From Brachionus manjavacas (lineage: Eukaryota > Rotifera > Eurotatoria > Ploima > Brachionidae), in the NCBI GenBank assembly GCA_019054805.1, contig JAHQIY010000002.1, forward strand, positions 5,456,001 through 5,520,000: a DNA stretch of 64,000 bases, in the 5' to 3' direction. Under the pieces are notes generated by a model. It searched no databases and had not been told where the DNA came from. It saw only the letters and a program-made list of their open reading frames with translations. This document shows positions 11,291 through 22,385 of the stretch, piece after piece. The position numbers were made by a program, and so were the translations under genes. Within the stretch, counting starts at the first letter, position 1. Each line of letters opens with the position of its first letter.

Positions 11291-13415
11291 AAGGTACTAA
11301 TACTTAGGGAATTATGTCAATATTCGGTTTAAGACACCACACTAACATAAAAAGCATCAAAAATTTTAACTTGTATTGTATTTAAATTTATTTTGTAAAA
11401 TAAAATGACACTAGATGACCCCCTTTATGGTATACTTTTTTTTATTTTTAAAAATTTATTTCATTAGATGTGTAAGATTGAAATATAATATTTAAAAATT
11501 ATTAAATTGATTTAGAAACTTTAATAATGAAAAATTGAAGATGAAATTTGAGGATATGAAATTCAACTCAATTACCAAATTCAATTACCTTTAAAAAATT
11601 TTAAGAACAAACCGGCTTTTCTAGTTCTTAAGATTTAAAAAAAAATTAGAATCATTTTTTAACAGTATGATGGAAAACACTTTAAATGAGAAATCGAGAA
11701 GCAAGTCCATTTTCACTAAAATTCCAAGATGAAAGAGAACGATTTTTTGCATTTTTTTTTTAATTAATTTTTTCCTTTTTTTTCTTTATTTTCTTTTTTT
11801 TAAGAAAGAAATGTTGAATTTTTAAATGTTTAATGTTTAAATATTCTATATTTAAATGCTTTATTTTTGTTTTGTTTAATGTTTATTTGAATTTTGTAAC
11901 CTTCTTAGAATTTAAATTTATTTTAATCCGATTAAAATTCATAATATTTAAAAATTAAACGGGGTCTCGGTGGAACACTTACACAGAGTTTCAGGCTTGT
12001 TGTCAGTTAGGTTTTTTGAAATTCAGTAGAAAATGATAAAAAGAACAGAAAAAATGTAAAAAAATTGAATAACTTTTTTTCTAAAAGTTAAAACTAAATT
12101 CATAAATGCAACTTAGTGCAAAATTTAAAGTTGCATCAAATATTAATTTCTGCTAAATTCTGCAAATTTAGCAGAAATTAAATTACAATATAATCGAGCG
12201 TATGGCATTTTGCAGAGATTTTGCACATCATAAACAGAACATTTACAGTTGGTGCAACTTTGAATGTTGCACCATGCTGCATTCACAGAATAAATTTTTT
12301 ACTTTTATAAAAAAAGTTATTTAATTTTTTATTCCTTTCTTTTGTTCTGAACTTCACATAACCTGACAGTTAGAGAAATATTATTTAAAATGAAAATTGA
12401 AAAAAATGAAAGTACAGAAAAGATTTTTACATTTTATTATTCTCATTGTCTTTACCTCATTGCAGATTTTAGTGTTTTAGATTTGAGCAATATTTAATTT
12501 AGGATAACTTTCCCTGAATGTTCGAATTTCTAAATTTTACCGTTTTTACAATATAATGCTTCTTTAAGGGAAGAGATAAAAATAAAAATAAGAATAAAAC
12601 AAAAATTAAAAAAAAAATCTTAAATTAGCTAGATAATACGTTGAATTTAGAATTTTTGAAAATATTATAATTAATGCACTAACATTTTTGATAGAATTTT
12701 TGCATCAAGGTTCTGAGAAAAATTTGTATGTTTAATTTCATTAAGTTTATTTTTAAATTTATTTAATTAGTTAATTTTTTTATTTGTAAAAAAATAATTA
12801 GAAATAATAAGAAGATAAGATTTATTTATTCAAAATATTTTTTGATTTTTTTATTTTTCATATATTTTTGCACATATTTTTCAATAAAATTAAATTTAAA
12901 AAAAAAGAAAGAAAAATTAAGAATTTAAAGTTACAGTAAAGATAGAATAGAAAGAAAAGCTAAATTTTATCCCTTTTTTTTTATAAGTGCGAGAATATTT
13001 TTTCTTTCATGTTTAAATTTTCAGCTAAGATTTTCTCACGCTTATTATCTTCATCTAAGATTTTCACACATTTGATTTTTAAATAGTAAGATTATGTGAA
13101 TTTTGGAACAAATTAAAAAAAAACAAAAATTTTAAATGCAATTACTCTTTACTATAAGTCTAAAAATTAAACTTTGCTCCAAAATTCCAATTACTAAATA
13201 AAATAAAATGTTCAGAAATTAATTATGGGTTCCTTTGAGAGGATTTTTTAAGCTTAAGATTTTTTATTTTTTATATTTTAAGGTATTTTTGCTTTTACAG
13301 AAATAAAAAAAATAAAATTGAATTTAGTTTATTTTAAAGCTATCTGTTATGATATTAAAGATACTAAACATGATCAATATTTGATTTAAAAGATAATCTC
13401 AAGGAAAACTAATCA
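11291..13415. other. Gene-free A+T-rich spacer with one MITE
   Basis: No coding potential seen apart from the inverted-repeat element at 12009-12364. The rest is homopolymer-rich sequence. It lies 3' of the ABCC gene on the minus strand. Confidence 0.45.
12009..12364. repeat. MITE family A, copy 1
   Basis: A non-coding element with long imperfect inverted ends. The left end (AGGTTTTTTGAAATTCAGT...) and the right end (...GAACTTCACATAACCT) are reverse complements over at least 75 bp. Inside are a small palindrome (CTGCTAAATTCTGCAAATTT) and a conserved core around ATAATCGAGCGT. Two more copies lie at 44274-44628 and 55888-56739. There is no transposase, so it would depend on enzymes supplied elsewhere. 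Target duplication could not be settled. Confidence 0.75.
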
Positions 13416-16400
13416 TTAATAATTATTTGTTAGATTTCCTCTTTCAAATTTGCTGTATATTGATTCATGATTGATTCTCAAATCTTTAGGAGTATCATAT
13501 TCAAATTGGTTATTTCCTCTAACACCCTGTAAATAATAATATAGTGAATTATTTTTTTATTTAATTTTTTTTTTTCAGTATTTACCAATATTTTGTGACA
13601 ATTTCTTATTGTTTCAATACGATGCGCAATAATAAGTACTGTTTTTCCCTGCAATTTTTTTTCAATAACATTTCGAATTATTTCCTCAGCTCTTAATGAG
13701 AATAATTTTTTTAAGAGTAAGCCATTTTAAAAATTTCTTACTCTCTGCTAAGATTTGAGGTCGCTTCGTCGATCAAATAAATCATTGTATCTTTTAAAAG
13801 CCCTCTAGCAAAGCACAACAACTGCTTCTGACCTTTGCTTAAATATTGCACTTTTTTAGGATCATCTAATTGTTCATTAGTAAATTCCAATTTAACCTTG
13901 AAAGAAATTATTGAAACAAAAATTTTAATTGAAAATTTAATATTACCGATTTTAACGCTTCAATTATTTGATCATCATTGTACATTTTCAATGGATCCAA
14001 ATTTTCACGAATTGTTGTGTCAAAAATTACAGGATCTTGCTAAAAATGAACATTAACTTCATTAAAGCTGGTAGTTTTTGTTTTATATGTTAAAAATATA
14101 ATCAAATAAATTTAAAAAAATAAGATACCGGTATTATTGTAATATTTTTTCGTAGATCACTTAAACTGGTTTGGTGTATTTTTACATTATCAATTAAAAT
14201 TTCACCTTCTGTTATTTCATAGAGACGAAGAATCAGATTAAAAAACGAAGATTTTCCTGCTCCGTTAAAACCTTCGATTTTGTTAGAGAAATAAAACAAA
14301 AAATACTAAAATAAAATTCATCATAAAATATTTAAAAATACCTATAATTCCAACATGTTTACCAGATTCAAAAGTTAGAGTTAAATTTTCAAAAACTTTT
14401 TCACTTTTATTGTTATATCTAAAAGTGACATTAATTAATTTAATTTCTCCCTTTGAAGGCCATCTTATGTTGACAGAAGTTTTATTGTTTGACTCAGATG
14501 GATATTCATTTGTGTCAGTATATTTACAAATTCTCTCAACCGATATCATCTTAATTTAGTAAATTTAAAATTAATTGTAAATATAAATTCTTAAAAACAT
14601 TTATACTGAACATTCAGCGTCACAAGACTGTCGAACACAGAACTGAAATTGAGTTGATAATTGAAAGCAATATGTCAACAACAAGCCAATACTTGCTGGA
14701 GTTATTGGAAAATTTTCCAAGAAATCTTCAAAAAAAAATATTTTTCTCAAAATATCTGATTTTTTAAAATTATTTTACTTTGAACCACTACAGAGCCATA
14801 TATTATGAAAGCTATAAAGGCAACTATGGCAAGATCTAGTCTAAGAGCAAACCATCTCTTGGCAGTGATAAAAGGAAAGTTAACCCTTGTGTATTGATTC
14901 ATTTTTTCATTATATATTCCTTTATATTGATCAGTCTTGCTTGATGAACGAATAATGGCGATTCCAGCTGTTAACGCATTTAAAAGATCAAGCAGTGGTG
15001 ATCTCTCTTTTGAAAAAATTTAAGCAATTATTTTAAAATTTAGAAAAAAATACCATCAGCCTCAAGTCGTTTCAGTTGACGAGCTATCTTTATATAAAAG
15101 GTTCTAAACCACCAAAGAAAACCTATAAGTAAAGCAAGCGGAATCAAGATGTAATAGTTAACAAATACAGATAGACCAAAAGTAGCTAAAATAAATGATG
15201 ATATCTTGGAAAAAAAATAGAAAAAATATTTTTAATTGAAAAATTTTACTTGGATAAAATCAAAATTAGTAGTAGCAAGTGTATCATCAATGATTCCTTG
15301 ATCTCGATTAAAACGATTCATAATCTCTCCTAAATTTATATTTGAAATAATTAAATGGATTATAAAAAAAATTCAAAGAAAAGTTACCTTCGCTGTTTTC
15401 CATGAAAAAATTGTACTTCTTTGATAAAACAGCCCTGAGAAGCTTATTAAACAAATGCTTGGCCGCCTTAACGCACATTATGTAATAAAGCAAAGGCCTC
15501 ACAAGTAATAATAATAAAACAACATTAGCTTGAACTTAAAATAAAATATAGTTAAATTTTGTAGTTAATTTTTCTAATACTTTTGTATTGTAGTATGTAA
15601 TTCTCTCTATTTGGAAAAAAATTTCTGCTCAATGATATGTTGTAGAAACTTTCATTAAAATTGTTGTTTTCAAGTTCATTCATCTTGGATAAAATGGAAT
15701 GCTCTTTATTTGCCCTTTTAGATAAAATTATTAAATATAAATTTTTTTTAAGACTAGAAAAGGTTACCAGTCTGAAACAAAATAATCTGTGTAAACTACA
15801 CTAGATTGGACACCAATAAAAAAAGCCAATAGAAGAAAACTTCCAATTGTACCATAGCCAGCTTTCAAATATTCTTTATAGTGTTTCCACTTAACACCGG
15901 ACCTTAAGTTTTCATTATTTTGATTTTCAACGTCATTATTTCTTAATAATGAAAGAGTATTTTCATCATTTCGTACGGCTTCCTTTGCCATCGGAAAGCT
16001 TGAAGATTGCATTTTTTAAAACCTTTTTGATTATTAATCTAGATTAAAGGAAATAAAATTATCTTAACAAAATATAGAAAAAAAATACTGCATTACCAGC
16101 ATTTTTTTTATGATTAATAGAAGTTTGTTTATTAGAATTATATTTATTAAAATAATTATATTTTAATTAATCTACTTTTCTCGCTAATCTATTCTTCATT
16201 TATTTCATTATAATATTCACTTTTTTTGAAATCAGGATAAGTACCATTGAATACAATCGATCCTTTGTCAAGAACAATCACTCTATTACAAAAATTCCAA
16301 TTTTTCACGAGATGAGTAGCAACAATTCGTGTTTTGTTTTCTAGTAATTGTTCAAAAACACTTTAAAAAAAAGTTAGCGATTTTTATTTAAATTTTAAAG

Positions 16401-18765
16401 AAAGAATATTGTTTACTTTTTACGAATTGTTTCAGAATCTTCATTATCAATAGCACAGAGTGGTTCATCAAACAAATAAATATCTGAGTCTGCATATATC
16501 GCTCTCGCAAGACAAACTCTTGCTTTTTGTCCGCCACTAAGCTCATTTTCATTCACCTTGGTCAAATCACCATGTGCAAGTCTTCTAAAGTCCTTTGATT
16601 GTTACAAAAATTAAAATAATCAAAATTCAAGTAATTTAATTATTTGAAATTAAATAAATAATTTAATAATTAATCAAATAATTGATTGAATTTCAAATTA
16701 TTAAATTACTTAATAGTAATTTAATGTCGTTAACTACTTTTTTTAGTCCCAATTTTTCAACAACTGTTTCATATCTATTCGTGCAATTACTAAGAAACAT
16801 TATATTATTTCTAATGGTATCAACAAATATCCATGGTGTCTGTGTGACATAGTAAATACTTCCAAATATATCCACACTACCTGAAATTTTTCCAACTTCA
16901 TTCAATAAACATTCTAATAATGTTGTCTAAATATTCTGTTAAAATTGTCAAAAATTAAATCAAAAATATACTTTTCCGCTATTGTTTGCTCCAGTTAACA
17001 ATATCAATTCACCTTTTTCAACTTCAAAGTTAATATCTTTCAAACTGAATTGCTGGTTCAGAGATTCAGAAAACAAATTATTAACTCTAATACTACATGA
17101 ACTTTTGGACTGGTCTAAAATTTCTATATTTTGGTATTCATCAGATTGACAGAGAGTGTCCTATAAATTATACAGTTTCTTAAACTTATAACACACTTTA
17201 AAATATATATTACTTGAATAACCCGCAATCTTTGCAGACAAGTAAAACCATTTTTGATTGCCTTACTCAAAAAATATCCAAGTGTGCCATTAAGACGTGT
17301 GTAGAAGGCCACTGAATAAACTATAAATGCAGGATCAAGAGGGATGTCGGTGAACAAAACTAGACAGATAACGCTCACAAATGTTATGTAAACAGACAAA
17401 TCAATTTCGATAATGGTATTAAGAGCCGAAATTATGTGAATTCGTTTCAGGTACTTAGTTTCCAAACTTTAAAAAAGTTTAAATAAAAAAATGATCTAAA
17501 AAAAATTATAATTCTACTCTCTGAATATTTTAACTCGGTTAAAAATGTAATCTTCATAATTATTTAATCTTATCACTTTAATACTACCAAGCATTTCTTT
17601 TAGTTTGTCAATCCTTGCTCGTGTGTTTGCATTTAGTTTATCTCTTAAAATTAAATTAGGAAATTTTTTTTTGAATGGAAACTTACTGGAAATATTCAAA
17701 AAGTTTGCCAGTAAGAAATTGAATGGGTAAAAAAAATATTAGAATGACGCAGCCAGATAAAAATGCATAGTGAACATGAACAAACAGATAATAGAAAACA
17801 AAAATTAGCTGCAGTGGCGCAATTATAAAATATGGCAAAAATTCGATAACCATTTCGAAAGCACTCAATCCATTTGAAAAAACATCATCTAATTTCCCTT
17901 TATCAATTTTGGTCTTTTTTAATCTAAGGACCTAAAAATTTAGAAAAATATAAGTTGTTTTTTTTTTAATTTTTTGTACAAACTTTTTCATATAATAGTC
18001 CTCTTAATGCTATTTGTATTTGTAGACCATATCTGGCTGAATTCCAAAAGTAGACATGATCGACCAGAGTGCAAATTAGAAGAGATAATAAAATAAAAGA
18101 ACCATAAATTAGTCCCCATTCGAAATTAATTTTATTATCAAAAAATTCCATAAATTTTATAACTGCAAGAGTTTGAAGAATTCTTAATGTTTCCTAAAAA
18201 TAAAAATTAAATTTGCCAGGTTAAGAATGTTAAGATAAATTCAACTTCTAAAAAACAGAAAAGGCTGTTCAGTAAAATTCCCCCACCAAAAGTTTTGACT
18301 ACAGCTTTAAATAGACTCGGACTGTTTTTTTTTTGATTCGTTTTCCCAGTTCCTTTAAAAATTTTTAAAAAATTTTTCAATAAATTTATTCTATTTTTAC
18401 TTTGAAAGCCTGTCGATTAATTTACTAGATTCGTTCGCTGAAGCAACTTCATCTAGATCAGCTGTTTTCAAATTATCACCTTGTCGACCTCTTTTCAGCA
18501 AAGGAGTCAGCCAGCTTAAAAATATGATTAAAATAAATAATTTTTTAACAGTGATTTTTTGAGCATTTTGAATTCTAGCTGAGAAAAGAGTAAAATTATT
18601 AAAATTATAGGAATCTAATCAAATGGATGTGATAAATATTTCATATTAGAAAAATTTAATCAATTGTAAGTTAAAAGAATTCAAAGTTAAAAAATAATGT
18701 CTCTCTTGCCTGAAGAAAAGAATTGAAATCCAATTTGCTTGATCATAGGGATTTTTTCGGCTCAT
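13416..18765 (-). CDS. ABCC-type (MRP-like) ABC transporter, 24 exons
   Basis: A full-length TMD1-NBD1-TMD2-NBD2 exporter of about 1250 residues, similar in size and plan to short MRPs (MRP4 type). It probably exports organic anions or conjugates across a membrane. The start at 18765 gives [18 protein letters not shown], then [10 protein letters not shown], the family N-terminus. NBD1 has Walker A GANNSGKTT across an exon junction (16972/16926), signature LSGGQ and Walker B IYLFDEP. NBD2 has Walker [10 protein letters not shown], signature LSKGQ, Walker [10 protein letters not shown] and switch His in IIAHRIET. Exons run 18710-18765, 18401-18514, 18246-18352, 17984-18193, 17687-17931, 17518-17643, 17214-17466, 16972-17160, 16738-16926, 16417-16592 and about 16189/16221-16360. 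Then 15768-16022, 15581-15714, 15388-15534, 15250-15329, 15054-15204, 14779-15006, 14607-14725, 14342-14549, 14129-14272, 13947-14039, 13742-13896, 13586-13691 and 13416-13526. Intron 1 appears to use a GC donor. Exon 3 needs one A fewer in an A10 run (18325-18334). The NBD1-TMD2 linker reads through only with one more A near 16012-16017; otherwise the locus would be two half-transporters. Confidence 0.88.
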
Positions 18766-20500
18766 TTTTAATTTTAACTTGAAAATAAATTAAAAAAAAT
18801 TAATTCATTTTACTCTTATTTATACTTCTTTTAGGGGAAACCCCTGTTCTACAATTAGGGAAAATTACCTTAATATTAAGATTAGATAAGTATTAAAAAC
18901 GATTAAAAGTTAATTATGAAATGTTCAACAAAATGGAAAAATGTTTAGTTTTTATTTAAATTTTTCTCTAATTATGACTTTTCTTGAGCTCAGTTAAAAG
19001 CCAAGGGAGTATTTGTTTAATGTTAGCTTGTTTGAATGCATGAATGGTTTTAGAAAATATTTAGCATCTAGCATATTTGTTTAAAAGTCCGAAATTAAAG
19101 TCTAAGTCCGTAGTTGGACTTGACTTTGAAAGTCTGCCAGAACCTAGTCTTTATAAAAAAGAACTTTGTATGGGTAATAATTGTGATGTTGAAAATCAAC
19201 TATACTTAGTAAGATCTGTTTTTAAATCCGACTCTGTATTGTTAACATTGGTACCTTTGGGTTCATTCTTAATTTATACTGAATTGAGAAACGGCCAAGA
19301 GGCCTAAAACTTGGCCAAAAAAATGTGGCCACTACCGTGGTCGGCCTGAAGGGTGGCCATTAAACGACTGGTTATTCATCGACCATCGTGAGTAATTAGT
19401 CTTTCAAAGTTTTAATTTTTAAATTTTTTTATTAAATTAATTGAAAACCAAATAATTTAATTTTTTTGCTATGAAATAAGTTCTTTTTATTTTCACAAGC
19501 CTTAAAAAATTGTATTTTTATATGAAAAAATTAATTTAAAAAAGTTTTCAAAATGATTTCTCAAAATTAAAAAAAATCTTTTTTTTTTAAAAAGTAAAAT
19601 TTTCAAATAAATGACATTTTTGTATTTAATTTATTTAATAGTTCGGTAAATTTTTATAAATTTAATTGAGAACAATTTTCAAAATGGAAATATTAAATAG
19701 AAGCAAAATTATTTTTATGAAATTTTAGATTAGTTTAGCGAAATTCTAAATCAGGTCCATCTATATTGCATTAAAGTTTGCATTTTTATAAAAATTTAAA
19801 TGCTCAAATTTTCTTATCATTGTAAAGACTAATAAGAATAATATTTTAATCATTTCTTAGATTAATATTCCTCAAGATTATTTTAATTGAAAATTTTATG
19901 ATTTAAAAAATTTTGTTAATTAAAAATTTTTAAAAATTTCCTAATTAATTCAATTTGAATATTTAAATAATGATTATTTAGTAGATAATAAAAGAAAATA
20001 AATAAATTTTGGATGATTAATAAGAATTTTATGATGAAAATCCTTTTTAAATTATTTGAAAAAAAATTATACAAATTTAAAATAACGCTTTTTAAAACCA
20101 TATCTTCGTTTGACCATTTAAATGAAAAAAAAAAAGCGAAATTGTAATTAGGTTAAAAAAATAATCTTTAATTAGGTTAAATTAACTAATTTAATTAAAT
20201 TAACTTATCCTTTATTTTATGGTTAGATTTGCTTAAAACAAAAAAATGATTACGGGGTCTGGAGCATATTCATGGCTCAAGGAATCAGGTTCATTAAAAA
20301 ATAATATCTAAATTTATTCGAAACTTATTTAAAATTTTATTATTAGTTTATATTTATTGCCTTTTATCTTATGATATGGGCGAATTTCGCCATTTTTATA
20401 ATTTTTTTGGGGTTTTCCCCTAAAATAATAAAAGTAAAAAAAAAATTTAATTTACCTTGAATAATTTTTTAAATTTAATATCTATTTAGAAATTCAAAAA
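18766..20500. other. Spacer upstream of the ABCC gene
   Basis: Mostly A+T-rich. A patch at 19077-19400 is less A+T-rich and contains a 76-codon plus-strand frame (GLDFESLPEPSLYKKELC...) without recognisable homology. It is followed by a cluster of GGCC sites near 19293-19365 (ACGGCCAAGAGGCC and neighbours) that looks like a worn repeat. Not called as a gene. Confidence 0.35.
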
Positions 20501-20792
20501 CATCAAAATGGAAGAGAAGTTTCTGACAGCCTCGCTTCCATTAAAGCTAAATTTAAACGATTTAGTAGACAGCTAGTTAGATCAGAGATTTATGCTAATC
20601 TAGTTATTCGAGTGTCCAAAGGATGCAAACTTGGGATATTATAGTTTGTTTTGTTATAAACAATTTGCACGATGGAGTCCAGGTTGTTTGGGGATGACTG
20701 CAATTTTTTCTAGATAATTAGGGGACTAGTTTCGACTGGATTTGTGATAAATCGGAGCAGTTGTTCATAAGTTTTCGAAAAGGCGATGAGCG

Positions 20793-20879
20793 CCAAGCTC
20801 TGCAAAAACTCTGCATTCGTTAGTAACATGCACTCACCAAAAAATATTTGGTTAGTCTAAGAGTTTTTACAGAGCTTGG
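20793..20879. repeat. Hairpin with 20-bp arms
   Basis: CCAAGCTCTGCAAAAACTCT at 20793-20812 is matched by its reverse complement, with one change, at 20860-20879, around a 47-base loop. Pairing continues weakly outward. It could be an element end, a structured RNA or a foldback remnant. The stretch just left of it (20490-20655) has a plus-strand open frame (REVSDSLASIKAKFKRFSR) that may be an old exon. Confidence 0.55.
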
Positions 20880-21198
20880 TACTCGTTTGAACAAATTTGT
20901 ACAATATTGTACTGTCTGCAGAACCATTTTTGCACAATCAGATAAAAAATTATAACGTTTTTACTTTAGGGAGGTATTTAATCGATCTCTAAAAATACTT
21001 AATCGATCACTAATATTTTTCTATCTCTAATTTTACTAAATACCCTTAACTTATCTTTATTAATCTGTCTCCTAAATTAAATAAAACAGCAACTAATTTT
21101 ACTTAAAGTATCTCTTATTTTTATTTATTAAATTGATTTAAAAAAAAAAGAATTATAAAAAATTTCAAATAATTTCAAATAAAATAATATCTTATAAG

Positions 21199-21300
21199 TT
21201 TTTTCTTGGTCTACCTCTACCTCTCTTTAGTGGATCTTCTACTTTCTTACTTATATCACTGCTGGTTGATGCTTGCAATACTTTTAACTTAAGTCCAAAC
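21199..21300 (-). CDS. AT-hook protein, terminal exon
   Basis: On the minus strand this stretch ends in EDPLKRGRGRPRKNL and a TAA stop. It contains a textbook AT-hook core (RGRGRPRK) that would bind A+T-rich minor grooves. The upstream part, FGLKLKVLQASTSSDISKKV, is open from an acceptor-like AATTAAG near 21300. An alternative join runs from an open stretch at about 21448-21490 (KKSIIRTPQPI) through an intron to 21243. The 5' part of the gene was not resolved. It may belong with the AT-hook-like exon at 22102-22242 or be separate. Confidence 0.4.
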
Positions 21301-21642
21301 TTAATTTTTTTTTAATAAAATAAAATGTTTACTAGTTAAAAAAACAAAATTTGAAATATCTTATATAGTGTTCAAACAATTTTTTAAGATACTAAAATAC
21401 CAAAATCTTAGTTCTCGGTGGGAGGGCTATTCTTTTACCTATGGGTTGTGGTGTCCTGATAATCGACTTTTTGTTCTCCTATTTTTTTTATTTTAGAAAA
21501 TTTAAAATTTTAATTTAAAATTAATTATTAAATTAAAATATCGAAAAATATCTAAGGAAATTTAGCAATTTAAAAAAGAAGAATCATTATGATTGATTTT
21601 GTCATTTTTGCTTTAAAAAATTATTTAGCACAACGATATTCT

Positions 21643-21995
21643 GGGTCTACCCGATTATGTAATAAGTTGGCAATAAAAAATGTTATCAGACAGGGTACCA
21701 CCGGTTATGATATCAATTGATGAAAAAATTTTGTAATTAGCGGAAAACGTTAACAAGTTAATATTTTATTTAAAATTCAAAAATTATTTTGTCATCAAAA
21801 AAGTTTAATTATCAAAATATTTTATTAATTTTAGAAAAAGATTTAAAATATTTAATTTGAAATTATTATTATAAGTCTTAATTTTTAACCATTTTCGGTA
21901 ATTAAAAGAATTTTTTCGTAATGTTGTCATTTTACCCTGGGCCGTTATTAGTTGATAACAATAAATGATATAAGACAGGGTACAACCGGTTCTAA
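21643..21995. repeat. Diverged relatives of the hAT-like MITE end
   Basis: Two stretches in direct orientation, 21643-21710 and about 21938-21995, share AGACAGGGTACMACCGGTT. The first begins GGGTCTACCCGAT and continues to GGTACCACCGGTTATG. These match, in order, the end (GGGTCTAGYCG) and subterminal part (GGTACCATACCGGTTATG) of the MITE at 55958-56450. They are probably old, rearranged copies of that family. Confidence 0.45.
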
Positions 21996-22101
21996 GCTAA
22001 AACCAATGCTCTTTATTCTTAATGTAGACATTTAAAAATTTTTTGAATTATTTTGTACTTATTAAAAATAAAAACAGACACTAAATCGTCCTAAAAATTA
22101 A

Positions 22102-22242
22102 TGAGTAGCTTTTATTTTTTTTTATTTAGTTGGACAGGTTGGCCGTCTTTAGGACGCGACTTTTTATGAGTTTTAATTTTATTAGAACTGCTGTACTTCA
22201 TTTGACGTTGATGGCTTCTCTGAAGACTAAAATTATACTCAT
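22102..22242 (-). CDS. Possible terminal exon of a basic protein
   Basis: The minus strand reads DEYNFSLQRSHQRQMKYSS... and then THKKSRPKDGQPVQLNKKK with a TAA stop. An acceptor-like CCCGCAG stands immediately before it. The KKSRPK core resembles a degenerate AT-hook. It lies about 140 bases beyond the stop of the fusion enzyme gene on the same strand. It is a short exon with no upstream partner identified, so it may be a gene fragment. Confidence 0.3.
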
Positions 22243-22385
22243 CTGCGGGATAGTATTTTAAAATAACTTTAAAAATAATTCAAAAGATAAAAACTTAAAT
22301 TTTAACTAATTTTACTTAACTAATTTTATTTAACTAATTAAAAATATAAATGTTTTCTTGATGAAAATTTAAATAAATTTAAACC

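Noticed and set aside
19077-19307. 76-codon plus-strand frame GLDFESLPEPSLYKK...
   Set aside because: No ATG in good context, no neighbouring exons and no family recognised; the surrounding GGCC-rich patch looks like a worn repeat.
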